Shown here one piece after another: positions 50,569-58,419 of a stretch of DNA of 64,000 nt. Every line of letters starts with the position of its first letter. Position 1 is the stretch's first letter. The notes below the pieces were generated by a model. The model had not been told where the DNA came from, did no database searches, and saw only the letters and a program-made list of their open reading frames with translations. Where the stretch lies: NCBI RefSeq assembly GCF_028802875.1, contig NZ_JARAMP010000021.1:1-64000 (forward strand), written 5' to 3'. This stretch comes from Seohaeicola sp024304985 (GTDB lineage Bacteria; Pseudomonadota; Alphaproteobacteria; Rhodobacterales; Rhodobacteraceae). Both the position numbers and the translations under genes were made by a program.

Positions 50569-51831
50569 ATGACGGTTCTGATCGCGGGCGCAGGCATTGC
50601 CGGGCTGGCCATGGGCCTTACGCTGCACCAGCTGGGCATCCCCTTCCGCATTTTCGAGCGCGTGGGCGAATTGCGCCCCCTTGGCGTGGGGATCAACATC
50701 CAGCCCAACGCGGTGCGCGAACTCTATGATCTGGGCCTGCAAACCCATCTGGACGCCATCGGCGTGCGCACGCGGCAATACGGGTTCTACACCAAGACGG
50801 GCCTTGAAATCTGGGCCGAGCCGCGCGGGCTTCATGCCGGATACACATGGCCGCAATATTCGATCCATCGCGGCAAGTTGCAGATGATGCTGCTGGAGGA
50901 ACTGCAAGCAAGGGCAGGGGCCGATTGCGTGGTCACCGGCGCGGGCGTGATGCGCTATGAGACGGATGCACAGGGCGCCACCCTGATCCTGAGCGATGGG
51001 ACACGCGTGACGGGCGATCTGGCGATTGCCGCCGATGGCATCCGCTCGGCCATCCGCGCCCAGATGCTGCCCGACGAAGGCGAGCCGATCTGGAACGGCG
51101 CGATCATGTGGCGCGGCACCAGCCCCGGCGTGCCCTTTCTGGGTGGGGCCGCGATGATCCTTGCAGGCCATGACACCCAGCGGTTCGTGGCCTATCCGAT
51201 TTCCGCCACCGACCCCGCAACCGGGCTGGCCGAGATGAACTGGATCGCCGAACTGCGCGTCGATCCCGGCCGCGCCATGGCCAAGGGCGACTGGAACAAG
51301 CCCGCCGATCCGGCGGAATTCCTGCCCGCGTTCGAGGATTGGGATTTCGGCTGGATCGACTGCCCCGCCATGATCCGCGCCACGACCGGCCCGGTCTATG
51401 AATATCCCATGGTTGACCGCGAACCCATGGCCCGCTGGACCGATGGCCGCGTGACGCTCATGGGGGACGCCGCCCATGCCACCTATCCGGTGGGCTCCAA
51501 CGGCGCGAGCCAGGCCATCATCGACGCGCGCAAACTGGGGGCGGCGCTCCGCGCCCATGGCGTGACACCCCAAGCCCTTGAAGCCTACGAGGCCGAAATG
51601 CGCCCCCGCGCCGAAGGCATCCTGCGCGCCAATCGTGGCGCTGGCCCGGATGCGGTCATGCAGATGGTCGAGGACCGTTGCGGCGGTGTGTTCGACAAGA
51701 TCGAGGATGTCATCCCCCGCGCCGACCTCGCCGCCCATGCCGAGAAATACAAGCGCCTGTCAGGCTTTTCCATCGAGGTGCTGAACGCCCAGCCAGCCAT
51801 TCTGGGGCCGATGGACCGCGCGGCGGAATAA
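50569..51831 (+). CDS. FAD-dependent monooxygenase (salicylate hydroxylase-like)
   Basis: This 420-residue group A flavin monooxygenase has VLIAGAGIAGLAMGLTLHQL (GxGxxG), IPFRIFERVGELRPLGVGIN, the DG motif LAIAADGIRSAIRAQMLP and the GD motif VTLMGDAAHATYPVGSNGAS. The aromatic substrate is unknown; the pca operon lies 9 kb away and the gene is not part of it. It converges on the 51837 gene with only 5 bp between the stops. Confidence 0.85.
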   Translation: MTVLIAGAGIAGLAMGLTLHQLGIPFRIFERVGELRPLGVGINIQPNAVRELYDLGLQTHLDAIGVRTRQYGFYTKTGLEIWAEPRGLHAGYTWPQYSIHRGKLQMMLLEELQARAGADCVVTGAGVMRYETDAQGATLILSDGTRVTGDLAIAADGIRSAIRAQMLPDEGEPIWNGAIMWRGTSPGVPFLGGAAMILAGHDTQRFVAYPISATDPATGLAEMNWIAELRVDPGRAMAKGDWNKPADPAEFLPAFEDWDFGWIDCPAMIRATTGPVYEYPMVDREPMARWTDGRVTLMGDAAHATYPVGSNGASQAIIDARKLGAALRAHGVTPQALEAYEAEMRPRAEGILRANRGAGPDAVMQMVEDRCGGVFDKIEDVIPRADLAAHAEKYKRLSGFSIEVLNAQPAILGPMDRAAE

Positions 51832-51836
51832 CCCGC

Positions 51837-52706
51837 TCAGAACCACTGACCCGGCTCCATCAGCCCCAGATCCAGCAACTGTCGCGAATGCCACTCGAAC
51901 AGGGTGGAATTGTGCCAGCGGAAACTATGGATGTCGAAGGTCGATCCGGGGTTGGCCTTCAGCGCCTTGGCCGTGCGGAACGAACAGATGGCCGCCGTGA
52001 TGTTGTGATGCCACGGGCAGGCATAGGTGTTGTATTCCTCGTTATTGAACGTGTGTGTCTCGCGCAGCTCCAACCCCGGCTTGGCCCGGAACAGCGCGAT
52101 CCGGTCGATCTTGCGCCGCGGCGCGGGGATATGCTCCTCATAGCGCCAGCGCAGACCGCCGAAGAAATCCAGCTGCCGTTCGCGCGGGTGGTTGTGATTG
52201 TCCGGATCGACACGCGCCAGCGCGTAATAGCCCGACTTGTCCAGATGTGCATCCTCAAGGCTCACGGCGGACGGGCGCGCGTTCAGATCCCCTGCATAGA
52301 GGTCAATGACATAGCACAGCATCGCATCGCGCCGTTCCTCGGTGTGAAAGGCCAGCATCTCGGCCGCAGAGCGGCTCTCGCAGAAGGGATAGAACAGGTA
52401 TTCCGCGTTGTAGCAGTAATAGAACCATGTTCCGGGCGCGGCCTTGATCAGCGCATTGACCGTATCGGTCAGCATGGTCGGCGCCAGCGTGTCGTGGTCG
52501 ATCCGGTGCACCGTGCTGTCGAACTCCTCCGCCAGATCGAAGGCGGCCGGCATGAAGGCCAGAACCGCAGCAAATCCCAACCCCAGATGATGCCGCAGGG
52601 TCGAGGCGACCTCGACCTCATCCTCGACAAAGATCACCGCCACCGGCCCCTTGGCCAGCAGTTTGTCCGACCGGGTCAGAAAATCCTTGAGACTCGTATA
52701 CCGCAT
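51837..52706 (-). CDS. Conserved protein, glycosyltransferase-2-like pattern, function unknown
   Basis: This 289-residue protein begins MRYTSLKDFLTRSDKLLAKG and has AVIFVEDEVEVASTLRHHLG, EFDSTVHRIDHDT and a C-terminal region with WRYEEHIPAPRRKIDRIALF and FDIHSFRWHNSTLFEWHSRQ. The beginning and the H/W-rich end recall the GT2-like (PF13704-type) proteins of Rhodobacteraceae, but a clear DxD is not obvious. No signal peptide is seen. It is divergent from miaB. Confidence 0.6.
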   Translation of the reverse strand: MRYTSLKDFLTRSDKLLAKGPVAVIFVEDEVEVASTLRHHLGLGFAAVLAFMPAAFDLAEEFDSTVHRIDHDTLAPTMLTDTVNALIKAAPGTWFYYCYNAEYLFYPFCESRSAAEMLAFHTEERRDAMLCYVIDLYAGDLNARPSAVSLEDAHLDKSGYYALARVDPDNHNHPRERQLDFFGGLRWRYEEHIPAPRRKIDRIALFRAKPGLELRETHTFNNEEYNTYACPWHHNITAAICSFRTAKALKANPGSTFDIHSFRWHNSTLFEWHSRQLLDLGLMEPGQWF

Positions 52707-52837
52707 CGCCGTGAAATCGCCCCGCACCTGTCGTCTCTGCCTGTTGCCGCGCAAGGTCCGCGAAATCCGCGTGCATTGCAAGGGACCCCCGTTCTGGTAT
52801 AGGCACGCATCCGACCCCCGACCGTCAGGACATCTCC

Positions 52838-54157
52838 ATGAGCACGCCGAAGAAACTCTATATCAAGACCTATGGCTGCCAGATGAACGTCTATGACAGC
52901 GAGCGCATGGCCGAGGCGATGGGCAGCTCGGGCTATGTCGAGACGGCGACGCCCGAAGACGCCGACATGATCCTGCTCAATACCTGCCATATCCGCGAGA
53001 AAGCGGCGGAAAAGGTCTATTCCGAACTGGGCCGCTTCCGCGTGCTGAAAGAGGCCAATCCCGACCTCAAGATCGGCGTCGCGGGCTGCGTGGCGCAGGC
53101 CGAAGGGGCCGAGATCATGCGCCGCCAGCCGCTGGTCGATCTGGTCGTCGGCCCGCAAAGCTATCACCGCCTGCCGCAGCTCGAGGCCCGCACGCGTGAG
53201 GGCAAGCGTGCCCTCGACACCGATTTCCCCGAGGATGACAAGTTCGAAACCCTCCGCCACCGCCCCAAGGCCGCGCGCGGGCCCACAGCCTTCCTGACCG
53301 TGCAGGAAGGCTGCGACAAGTTCTGCGCCTTCTGCGTGGTGCCCTATACGCGCGGTGCCGAAGTCAGCCGCCCCGCCGACCGCATCCTTGAGGAAGCCCG
53401 CGATCTGGTCGCGCGCGGTGTGCGCGAGATCACGCTGCTGGGCCAGAACGTCAACGCCTATCACGGCGCCGGCGAAGGTGGCGACTGGTCGCTGGCCCGC
53501 CTCATCCGCGCTCTGGACCGCATCGACGGGCTGGAGCGCATCCGCTTCACCACCTCGCATCCCAACGACATGTCCGATGACCTGATCGCCGCCCATGGCG
53601 ATTGCGCCAAGCTGATGCCCTATCTGCATCTGCCCGTGCAATCGGGCAGCGACCGCATCCTCAAGCGGATGAACCGCAACCACACGGCCGACGCTTACCT
53701 GCACCTGATCGAACGGATCCGCGCCGCGCGCCCCGATATCCTGCTCTCCAGCGATTTCATCGTGGGCTTCCCCGAAGAGACCGAGGCGGATTTCACCGCC
53801 ACGCTCGACCTGATCCGCGCGGTGGAATTCGGGCAGGCCTATTCCTTCAAATACTCTACCCGCCCCGGCACCCCGGCGGCCGAGCGCGCGCAACTGCCTG
53901 ACGATGTCACGACCGACCGCCTCTACCGGTTGCAGGCGCTTCTGGCCGCGCAGCAGCGTCGCGTGCAGGACAGCATGGTCGGGCGCGAGGTCGCGGTCCT
54001 TTTCGAACGTGCGGGCCGGATGCCGGGTCAGATGGTCGGCAAATCCGAATATCTGCATGCCGTGCATGTGTCCGACGCCGCTGCAACCATCGGGCAGATC
54101 GCACGGGTCAGAATCACCGGCAGCGGCACGAACTCCCTGTCCGGCGTCATGGCCTGA
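52838..54157 (+). CDS. miaB: tRNA-2-methylthio-N6-dimethylallyladenosine synthase MiaB
   Basis: This 439-residue radical SAM methylthiotransferase modifies A37 of tRNAs reading UNN codons. The N-terminal cluster ligands are in YIKTYGCQMNVYDSERMA, LLNTCHIREKAAEKVYSELG and VAGCVAQAEG. The radical SAM CxxxCxxC is in QEGCDKFCAFCVVPYTRGAE. A TRAM domain closes the protein (QDSMVGREVAVLFE). The start is ATG 52838. Confidence 0.96.
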   Translation: MSTPKKLYIKTYGCQMNVYDSERMAEAMGSSGYVETATPEDADMILLNTCHIREKAAEKVYSELGRFRVLKEANPDLKIGVAGCVAQAEGAEIMRRQPLVDLVVGPQSYHRLPQLEARTREGKRALDTDFPEDDKFETLRHRPKAARGPTAFLTVQEGCDKFCAFCVVPYTRGAEVSRPADRILEEARDLVARGVREITLLGQNVNAYHGAGEGGDWSLARLIRALDRIDGLERIRFTTSHPNDMSDDLIAAHGDCAKLMPYLHLPVQSGSDRILKRMNRNHTADAYLHLIERIRAARPDILLSSDFIVGFPEETEADFTATLDLIRAVEFGQAYSFKYSTRPGTPAAERAQLPDDVTTDRLYRLQALLAAQQRRVQDSMVGREVAVLFERAGRMPGQMVGKSEYLHAVHVSDAAATIGQIARVRITGSGTNSLSGVMA

Positions 54158-54304
54158 ACCGGCCCCGCCTGAAAAAGAGCACTGTCTCCTGATCCGCATG
54201 AGGGGCGAATGCCTCCCCTGATGGCTGCGTCATGGGCGAGTTGCTGTGCCGTCATTCGCCCAAAGATATAATCCGTCCTTTCGCTGGGGATTGTTGCGCG
54301 AATA

Positions 54305-54322
54305 TCCACAATATCTTGTGGA
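54305..54322. promoter_or_regulatory. Perfect inverted repeat upstream of the OmpA-like gene
   Basis: TCCACAA-TATC-TTGTGGA is a perfect 7-bp inverted repeat followed by ATTTTC. It lies in the 276-bp gap after miaB and overlaps a TTGTGG-N18-TACAAA promoter-like pair, so it could be an operator for the OmpA-like gene or a weak terminator for miaB. Confidence 0.4.
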
Positions 54323-54433
54323 ATTTTCTTCCCAATCGCTACAAATCTTCGTATTCTGCCGTCTAGTATGTGCGCCCCTGGGGTCTCCTGTCGGGCGATT
54401 TGGTTAAACAGTAATCAAGGGGACTTTTCCAAG

Positions 54434-54997
54434 ATGACATGGTCAGCAATACGTGCGGCGCTCGCCTGTGCGGTTGTGTCCGCAGTGGCCGTCGCGGGGC
54501 TCGCAGATGCGGCCTCGGCCCAGCAGAACACCGTCAAGGGTGAGCGGTATGTCCCCACCATCTGGGTCGACCCGGATGGTTGCGAACATTGGGTGATGGA
54601 CGATGGTGCCGAAGGTTTCATGTCGCCGCATCTGGACCGCAACGGCAATCCCGTCTGCCACCGGGGGCAGGTCTGCGGCGTGATGCCGACGGATCAGTTC
54701 TTCGCCACCAACGGCGCCCAGATCCACGCCAACACCCGCCAGAATCTTGAATCCTTCTTCCGCAAGGCGAATGCGCGGGCCTATCTGGTCCACGGTCACA
54801 CCGACAGCCGCGCCTCGGACGAATACAACATGAGCCTCAGCCTGCGGCGCGCCGATGCCGTGGCGCGGGTCGGGCAATCCGTCGGTGCCAATATCATCGA
54901 CGTGCGCGGCTTCGGCGAACGGATGCCAAGGGCCAGCAATTCCACCGCAGACGGCATGGCGCAGAACCGCCGCGTCGAAATCATCTGCCTGCGCTGA
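54434..54997 (+). CDS. OmpA-family protein with WVDPxGCxHW module
   Basis: This 187-residue envelope protein has a signal peptide (about residues 1-29, ending AASA), then a short module with IWVDPDGCEHWVMDDG at about 43-58 and Cys75, and a C-terminal OmpA peptidoglycan-binding domain (VHGHTDSRASDEYNMSLSLR, RADAV and NRRVEI). The OmpA domain binds peptidoglycan; the N-terminal module is unknown. The next gene encodes a lipoprotein with the same module. ATG 54434 follows an AAGGGG-containing leader. Confidence 0.82.
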   Translation: MTWSAIRAALACAVVSAVAVAGLADAASAQQNTVKGERYVPTIWVDPDGCEHWVMDDGAEGFMSPHLDRNGNPVCHRGQVCGVMPTDQFFATNGAQIHANTRQNLESFFRKANARAYLVHGHTDSRASDEYNMSLSLRRADAVARVGQSVGANIIDVRGFGERMPRASNSTADGMAQNRRVEIICLR

Positions 54998-55008
54998 GGA
55001 GACCGGAA

Positions 55009-55305
55009 ATGACCTATTTCAAGGGAATCGCAATGCTGGGGGTCGTGGCGGCCCTGGCGGGTTGCACGGTTGATGCGGACAAGTCGCGGGATACCGGGTT
55101 GGACCGCAAGCACCTCAGCCAGCTTGTGGCGGGTGTCTGGGTCGATCCCAACGGCTGCGACCACTGGATCATCGACGACGGGCTGGAGGGCTATCTGTCG
55201 CCCCGCCTGCAACCCGATGGCGCGCCTGTCTGCTCCAATGCTGCCCCTCCGGGCACGGCGGTCGGCCCCTACAAGGCGCGCGGCAAGATTCTGCCCAACC
55301 TCTGA
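55009..55305 (+). CDS. Small lipoprotein with WVDPxGCxHW module
   Basis: This 98-residue lipoprotein has the lipobox LAGC at residues 16-19, then VWVDPNGCDHWIIDDG at about 43-58 and Cys75. The Cys, Trp, His and Asp positions match the upstream OmpA-like protein at the same numbering. It is otherwise unrecognised. It lies 11 bp after the OmpA-like stop and is followed by a strong terminator, so the two form a likely two-gene operon. Confidence 0.75.
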   Translation: MTYFKGIAMLGVVAALAGCTVDADKSRDTGLDRKHLSQLVAGVWVDPNGCDHWIIDDGLEGYLSPRLQPDGAPVCSNAAPPGTAVGPYKARGKILPNL

Positions 55306-55331
55306 TCCGGGCGACATTTCGCCCGAACATG

Positions 55332-55362
55332 CACCACAGACGCCCCGCCTGTGGTGTTTTTT
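55332..55362 (+). terminator. Rho-independent terminator of the OmpA-like/lipoprotein operon
   Basis: CACCACAG (55332-55339) and CTGTGGTG (55349-55356) form a perfect 8-bp stem with a nine-base loop, followed by TTTTTT. Confidence 0.88.
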
Positions 55363-55481
55363 GTTGCCCGGCACCCTACATGATGATCATGCCGCTTGCA
55401 CGATGCCGCGCAACTTGGCACCCTTTCCCACAGGTGACAGGGTCAGCCCTCCGCTGATCCGGCCTCAGCAAGGAGATCTGC

Positions 55482-56495
55482 TTGGCTATCACAGTGCTGC
55501 CCCCGCCCTTCGACCCGTCCTCCCAGATCGAACGTCTGGCCGAATTCCCCGATAACCGCCTGCTGATCGACCTGTGTGGCGAATATGATCGCAATCTGGC
55601 CGATCTGGAGAAGAAACTGGGGGTGCAGATCCTGCGGCGTGGCAATCAACTGGCCGTCTTCGGCGACCCGGATGCCACAGCCAACGCGATCGAGGTGCTG
55701 GATGCGCTCTATGAACGCCTCGAATCAGGCCGCGCGCTCGAACAGGGCGACATCGACATGCAGATCCGCATGGGCAACTCCGCGCAGGACACCGGCCTTC
55801 TGGCCGGCGACCAGCTCGAAATGTTCCGCGCCGGAAGGGTCGAGATCAAGACGCGCCGCAAACTCGTTGAACCCCGGACCGAGGCGCAGAAAGCCTATGT
55901 CCAGAACCTCTTCAAGAACGAGCTGTGCTTCGGCATCGGCCCTGCGGGCACCGGCAAGACCTATCTGGCCGTGGCGGCAGGCGTGTCCATGTTCATCACC
56001 GGACAGGTGGACCGGATCGTGCTGTCCCGCCCCGCGGTCGAGGCGGGTGAGAAACTGGGCTACCTGCCCGGCGACATGAAGGACAAGGTCGATCCCTACA
56101 TGCAGCCGCTCTATGACGCGCTCAACGATTTCCTCCCCGGCAAGCAGACCGCCAAGCTGATCGAGGAAAAGCGGATCGAGATCGCCCCCTTGGCCTTCAT
56201 GCGTGGCCGCACCCTCAGCAACGCCTTCGTGGTGCTGGACGAGGCGCAGAACGCCACCTCCATGCAGATGAAGATGTTCCTCACCCGTCTGGGCGAAGGC
56301 TCGCGCATGGTCATCACCGGCGACCGTACCCAGATCGACCTGCCGCGCGGTGTGACCTCGGGTCTGGCCGATGCCGAACGTCTGCTGAAATCCATCGACA
56401 AGATCAGCTTCAACTACTTCACCTCCAAGGATGTGGTCCGCCATCCCCTTGTCGCCGCCATCATCGAAGCCTATGAGGCGGACGGCACGGTCTGA
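55482..56495 (+). CDS. phoH: PhoH family ATPase
   Basis: This 337-residue P-loop ATPase has a PhoH N-terminal region (VLPPPFDPSSQIERLAEFPD), Walker A FGIGPAGTGKTYLAVAAGVS, Walker B VVLDEAQNATSMQMKMFLTR and the downstream GSRMVITGDRTQIDLPRG. PhoH is linked to RNA metabolism and is often next to ybeY. It begins at TTG 55482, with AAGGAG at 55470-55475. It probably forms an operon with ybeY, corC and lnt. Confidence 0.93.
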   Translation: MAITVLPPPFDPSSQIERLAEFPDNRLLIDLCGEYDRNLADLEKKLGVQILRRGNQLAVFGDPDATANAIEVLDALYERLESGRALEQGDIDMQIRMGNSAQDTGLLAGDQLEMFRAGRVEIKTRRKLVEPRTEAQKAYVQNLFKNELCFGIGPAGTGKTYLAVAAGVSMFITGQVDRIVLSRPAVEAGEKLGYLPGDMKDKVDPYMQPLYDALNDFLPGKQTAKLIEEKRIEIAPLAFMRGRTLSNAFVVLDEAQNATSMQMKMFLTRLGEGSRMVITGDRTQIDLPRGVTSGLADAERLLKSIDKISFNYFTSKDVVRHPLVAAIIEAYEADGTV

Positions 56496-56508
56496 ACACC
56501 GCCGCCCG

Positions 56509-56530
56509 TTTCATCTTGCGCCAAATACTC
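56509..56530 (-). repeat. Dispersed 22-bp intergenic motif, copy G (subtype GAGTATTT)
   Basis: On the minus strand this reads GAGTATTT-GGC-GCAAGATGAAA. It lies between phoH and ybeY, followed by a GC-rich hairpin (GCGGGGGC/GCCCCCGC, about 56539-56559). Confidence 0.72.
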
Positions 56531-56573
56531 TCGGGGGTGCGGGGGCAGACAGCCCCCGCTGCAACATCGCCAC

Positions 56574-57104
56574 ATGCTGACCGATACACAGATCGAAGAC
56601 GACCGATGGGCGCAGGCCGGGCTCGCGGCTCTGGCCGAGACCGCCGCCTGCGCGACGCTCACCCATCTGGGTTTTGACCCTGATCTCTACACCATCAGCC
56701 TGCTGGGGTGCGATGATCGCCGCATCAGCGTGTTGAACGCCGAGTTCCGGGGCAAACCCGCGCCCACCAACGTGCTCAGCTGGCCCGCGCAGGACCTCGC
56801 CGCCGAGGAAGAGGGAGAGGCCCCCTATGTCCCCGACGCGACCCCGCAGGACGATCCCTTTGCCTTCGACGAAGAGGACGAGGACGAGGGCATCGCGCTG
56901 GGCGACATCGCCATCGCTTGGGAAACCTGTGCGCGGGAAGCCGCCGAGACGGGCAAGCCGCTGGCGCATCATGTGACCCATCTGGTCGTTCACGGAACCT
57001 TGCATTTGCTGGGCTATGACCATGTTCGTGACAAGGATGCCACTTTGATGGAAACAATCGAGGTGGCGATACTTGGCAAACTGGGGGTCCCTGACCCATA
57101 TTAG
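56574..57104 (+). CDS. ybeY: Endoribonuclease YbeY
   Basis: This 176-residue metalloprotein processes rRNA ends. The metal-binding motif is in HLVVHGTLHLLGYDHVRD (HxxxHxxxxxH). Earlier parts are LLGCDDRRISVLNAEFRGKP and TNVLSWPAQD. An acidic insert (FDEEDEDEGIALGDI) precedes the active site. The 3' part (from 56867) is exactly duplicated downstream; the gene itself is intact. Confidence 0.93.
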   Translation: MLTDTQIEDDRWAQAGLAALAETAACATLTHLGFDPDLYTISLLGCDDRRISVLNAEFRGKPAPTNVLSWPAQDLAAEEEGEAPYVPDATPQDDPFAFDEEDEDEGIALGDIAIAWETCAREAAETGKPLAHHVTHLVVHGTLHLLGYDHVRDKDATLMETIEVAILGKLGVPDPY

Positions 57105-57203
57105 GGGCACCGAGGCGGGCCGGTTGCCCGCCGATGGCATTTTGACCAAGGAAGCGCAGCTTCCACATTCTGGAAAGGTACGATGGGCGACAGCATAGAC
57201 GGG
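56867..57203 (+). repeat. 337-bp tandem duplication, copy 1
   Basis: These 337 bp are repeated base for base at 57204-57540. The unit runs from within ybeY (starting at CGACGAAGAGGACG) through the ybeY stop, the ybeY-corC gap and the first seven codons of corC. I compared the two copies line by line and found no mismatch. Confidence 0.92.
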
Positions 57204-57356
57204 CGACGAAGAGGACGAGGACGAGGGCATCGCGCTGGGCGACATCGCCATCGCTTGGGAAACCTGTGCGCGGGAAGCCGCCGAGACGGGCAAGCCGCTG
57301 GCGCATCATGTGACCCATCTGGTCGTTCACGGAACCTTGCATTTGCTGGGCTATGA
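57183..57356 (+). pseudogene. Chimeric short ORF at the duplication junction (corC start fused out of frame)
   Basis: The duplicated corC start (first seven codons, MGDSIDG) runs into the ybeY repeat in a different frame and continues for 50 residues (RRRGRGRGHRAGRHRHRLGN and on) before TGA at 57354-57356. It has the normal corC ribosome-binding site but encodes no recognisable protein. It is a by-product of the duplication. Confidence 0.75.
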
Positions 57357-57441
57357 CCATGTTCGTGACAAGGATGCCACTTTGATGGAAACAATCGAGG
57401 TGGCGATACTTGGCAAACTGGGGGTCCCTGACCCATATTAG
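57204..57441 (+). pseudogene. ybeY 3' fragment in the duplication
   Basis: This is a second copy of the last 78 codons and stop of ybeY, including the HGTLHLLGYDH active site, without a start codon of its own. In the ybeY frame it is not fused to any upstream initiation signal. Confidence 0.85.
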
Positions 57442-57540
57442 GGGCACCGAGGCGGGCCGGTTGCCCGCCGATGGCATTTTGACCAAGGAAGCGCAGCTTC
57501 CACATTCTGGAAAGGTACGATGGGCGACAGCATAGACGGG
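57204..57540 (+). repeat. 337-bp tandem duplication, copy 2
   Basis: This exact copy of 56867-57203 ends inside corC after the codons for MGDSIDG and continues into the intact gene. The unit length is not a multiple of three, but both ybeY and corC stay intact because the copies are arranged in tandem. Confidence 0.92.
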
Positions 57541-58419
57541 TCTTCTGGGGCAGCGCAGGGCGCGCTGCCGTATTCAGAGATCGACAAGACGTCACAGGGC
57601 GGGTTTTTCCGCCGGATCATCGGGGCGCTCAGCCCCTCGGACAGCGATGACGACAGCGAAGAGACGGCCTCGAACGCCTCGACCCCCGAACGTCAGCAGG
57701 TCCACAACATCCTGAACCTGCGCCGCATGCGTGTGGAGGATGTGGCGATCCCCAAGGCGGACATCACCGCCGTTCCCGATACGATCTCGATGGATGAACT
57801 GGTCGAGCTGTTTCGCGAAACCGGCCTCACCCGGCTTCCGGTCTATTCCGGCACGCTGGATACGCCGCTCGGGATGCTGCACCTCAAGGATTTCGCGCTC
57901 AAGCACGGGTTCAACGGCACCTCCGAGGAATTCTCCCTCAAGCAGATGCTGCGTCCCCTCCTTTATGTGCCGCCTTCCATGTCCATCGGCGTGCTGCTGC
58001 AAAAGATGCAGTCCGAACGCAAGCACATGGCGCTGGTGATCGACGAATATGGCGGCGTCGATGGCCTTCTGACGATCGAGGACCTGATTGAACAGGTCAT
58101 CGGCGAGATCGAGGACGAACACGACACCGACGAGGATCAGTTCTGGACCGCCGAAAAACCGGGCCAGTATCTGGCCCTGTCCAAAACCCCGCTCGAGGAT
58201 TTCGAGGCCGAGATCGGCCTCTCTCTGACCGAACACGAGGATGTGGACGAGGAAGAGATCGACACGCTGGGCGGTCTGGTCTTCATGCTCGCGGGCCGCG
58301 TGCCCGTGCGCGGCGAGGTGGTCCAGCATCCCGCGGGGGTGGAATTCGAGGTGGTCGATGCCGACCCCCGCCGCATCAAGCGACTGAGGGTCCGCCTGCC
58401 ACATGCGTCTGCCGCCTGA
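57520..58419 (+). CDS. CBS-domain hemolysin/CorC-type protein
   Basis: This 299-residue cytosolic protein has two CBS motifs (VEDVAIPKADITAVPDTISM, LTRLPVYSGTLDTPLGMLHL; MALVIDEYGGVDGLLTIEDL) and a C-terminal CorC_HlyC transporter-associated domain (EIDTLGGLVFMLAGRVPVRG). It lacks membrane helices, like E. coli CorC/YbeX, which sits in the same ybeZ-ybeY-ybeX-lnt order. ATG 57520 lies at the end of the duplicated block; its first seven codons occur twice. Confidence 0.9.
   Translation: MGDSIDGSSGAAQGALPYSEIDKTSQGGFFRRIIGALSPSDSDDDSEETASNASTPERQQVHNILNLRRMRVEDVAIPKADITAVPDTISMDELVELFRETGLTRLPVYSGTLDTPLGMLHLKDFALKHGFNGTSEEFSLKQMLRPLLYVPPSMSIGVLLQKMQSERKHMALVIDEYGGVDGLLTIEDLIEQVIGEIEDEHDTDEDQFWTAEKPGQYLALSKTPLEDFEAEIGLSLTEHEDVDEEEIDTLGGLVFMLAGRVPVRGEVVQHPAGVEFEVVDADPRRIKRLRVRLPHASAA

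Noticed and set aside
54301..54311. A DnaA box (ATATCCACA) near the OmpA-like gene as an origin signal
   Set aside because: Only one imperfect box occurs, without AT-rich unwinding sequence, dnaA or other origin features; better explained as part of an inverted repeat.
56867..57540. Reading the duplicated block as a CRISPR or phage-type repeat
   Set aside because: There are just two 337-bp copies, head to tail with no spacers, covering known gene ends.
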